Of a stretch of DNA of 5,278 nucleotides, positions 4,534 to 5,278 are shown piece after piece (within the stretch, counting starts at the first letter, position 1; every line of letters starts with the position of its first letter). The notes beneath the pieces are model-generated. The model was not told the origin of the DNA and did not search any database. It worked only from the letters and a program-made list of their open reading frames with translations. The translations under genes and the position numbers were made by a program. The DNA comes from an uncultured Oscillospiraceae bacterium (GTDB lineage: Bacteria; Bacillota; Clostridia; Oscillospirales; Acutalibacteraceae), in contig URRK01000126.1 in assembly GCA_900550315.1 (NCBI GenBank), positions 1-5,278 of the forward strand, in the 5' to 3' direction.

Positions 4534-5278
4534 GCGGATTTTTTACCGTTTATTTTGTGCTGCTTTTGTTTTTAGGGCTGCAAACCGGCGCCTTTTGGTT
4601 TTACAGTAAGCCTTGCTTTTTTGCCTCGCTAACAATGTTTTTAGGGCTGCTGGCGTTGGTTATTTGGCAGGTTGTTAGCTTTGGCGTTCGCATGAACCGG
4701 CTAATTACCGGCATTAACGCCGACCTGCACTCCGGTGTTTCCGACGCACTTTCGGCTTTTAATATTCCCATTTTAATTACCGGCGAAAAAGACGAAATTA
4801 TTTGGTACAACAACCTGTTTTTGCAAGAGGTTTACTCAAACGGCGATTTATTGGTTGGCAAGCCCTTAGAGCGGCTGCTGGGGCAGGATAACATGACCGC
4901 TCTGCTGCAAAACAAAAAGGTTACCCTGCGAATGGATCGCCGTTATTTTGATTTGTATGTAACCAATTACCGACACCTGGGGCACAAGCAGCGCATTGTT
5001 TGTTTTATTGAAACCACCGCGGCCATTCAGCTCTCGCGCGAGTATCGTATGAGCCGCCCGGCCGTTGCCTTTGTGGTGTTAGATAATTTAGAGGAATTAA
5101 CCCGTAATTTGCGCGACAGCGAGCGCAACGCCGTTAGCTCTAAGGTGCAAACCGCTTTGGAGGATTGGTTTAACTCGGTAAACGGCATTAGCCGCCGCAT
5201 TTCGGGTGAGCGGTATGTGTTTGTTTTTGAGCAGCGGGATCTTTTAAAATTTATTCAAGATAAATTTAACATTTTAAG
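4518..5278 (+). CDS. gdpP: GdpP-like c-di-AMP phosphodiesterase, N-terminal part (cut by window end)
   Basis: The first 253 residues of a membrane protein are visible; no stop occurs before the window ends. Two membrane segments lie at about 8-28 and 34-56, joined by a very short loop. A PAS-like sensory domain follows at about 77-170 (AFNIPILITGEKDEIIWYN at 80-98; VTLRMDRRYFDLYV at 135-148). From about 172 a degenerate GGDEF domain begins (LSREYRMSRPAVAFVVLDN at 172-190), and the position of the GGDEF signature reads SGERY at 229-233. This order matches GdpP/YybT, whose DHH-DHHA1 domains, beyond this window, hydrolyse cyclic di-AMP; the degenerate GGDEF domain of known GdpP has weak ATPase activity and the PAS domain can bind haem. 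Full length in the family is about 650 residues. The start is TTG, with its ribosome binding site at 4504-4513. In many Bacillota this gene precedes rplI and dnaB; that cannot be seen here. The call would need revision if no DHH domain follows. Confidence 0.85.
   Translation, partial: MFKRVSGFFTVYFVLLLFLGLQTGAFWFYSKPCFFASLTMFLGLLALVIWQVVSFGVRMNRLITGINADLHSGVSDALSAFNIPILITGEKDEIIWYNNLFLQEVYSNGDLLVGKPLERLLGQDNMTALLQNKKVTLRMDRRYFDLYVTNYRHLGHKQRIVCFIETTAAIQLSREYRMSRPAVAFVVLDNLEELTRNLRDSERNAVSSKVQTALEDWFNSVNGISRRISGERYVFVFEQRDLLKFIQDKFNIL

Noticed and set aside
4601..4813. 70-codon minus-strand frame near the window end
   Set aside because: Lies opposite the membrane and PAS segments of the GdpP-like gene, which are well supported on the plus strand.
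1..5278. Mobile element, CRISPR array, toxin-antitoxin, phage or biosynthetic system
   Set aside because: No transposase, regularly spaced repeats, integrase, toxin-like pair or biosynthetic enzymes are seen. The genes are typical housekeeping genes and codon use looks uniform.

Overview
The window reads as a stretch of chromosome from a Gram-positive anaerobe of the Bacillota, most likely class Clostridia (Oscillospiraceae/Ruminococcaceae-like). This is inferred from the gene families: a DnaI/DnaC-type helicase loader, a DUF896 (YnzC) protein, a YugP-type zinc peptidase, RNase J and the start of a GdpP-type c-di-AMP phosphodiesterase. Strong purine-rich ribosome binding sites and GTG/TTG starts fit the same picture. 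Codon use mixes TTA (Leu), ATT (Ile) and GTT (Val) with GC-rich GCC/GGC codons and looks the same in all genes, so nothing suggests recent transfer. All supported genes are on the plus strand.

Layout. 1-42: end of an unseen upstream gene plus a duplicated ribosome-binding-site segment. 43-1032: helicase loader with an N-terminal helical part, a zinc-binding cysteine cluster and an AAA+ ATPase domain. 1013-1225: a 70-residue DUF896 protein starting at GTG inside the end of the loader gene. 1226-1328: short gap with a hairpin. 1329-2027: YugP-like membrane zinc metallopeptidase (HEAGH motif), started at the ATG preceded by AGGGGG rather than at an upstream TTG. 2028-2427: 400-base gap with a weak terminator-like hairpin, an AT-rich region with candidate promoters, and a cluster of overlapping inverted repeats that may form a structured mRNA leader. 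2428-4341: RNase J with an unusual basic, Lys/Ala/Gln-rich N-terminal extension of about 85 residues. 4342-4517: gap with a 12-base perfect palindrome inside a longer hairpin and a doubtful 41-codon ORF. 4518-5278: first 253 residues of the GdpP-like protein, cut by the window end.

Functionally this is housekeeping: replication initiation (helicase loading), membrane proteolysis, RNA maturation and decay, and second-messenger turnover. The first two genes are surely one transcription unit. RNase J probably has its own promoter. The GdpP gene has no clear terminator before it and may be read through from the RNase J gene. I see no mobile element, CRISPR array, tRNA, rRNA or defence system. The points most worth checking are the structured region upstream of the RNase J gene, the basic repeat-bearing extension of RNase J, and the small ORF overlapping the start of the GdpP gene.
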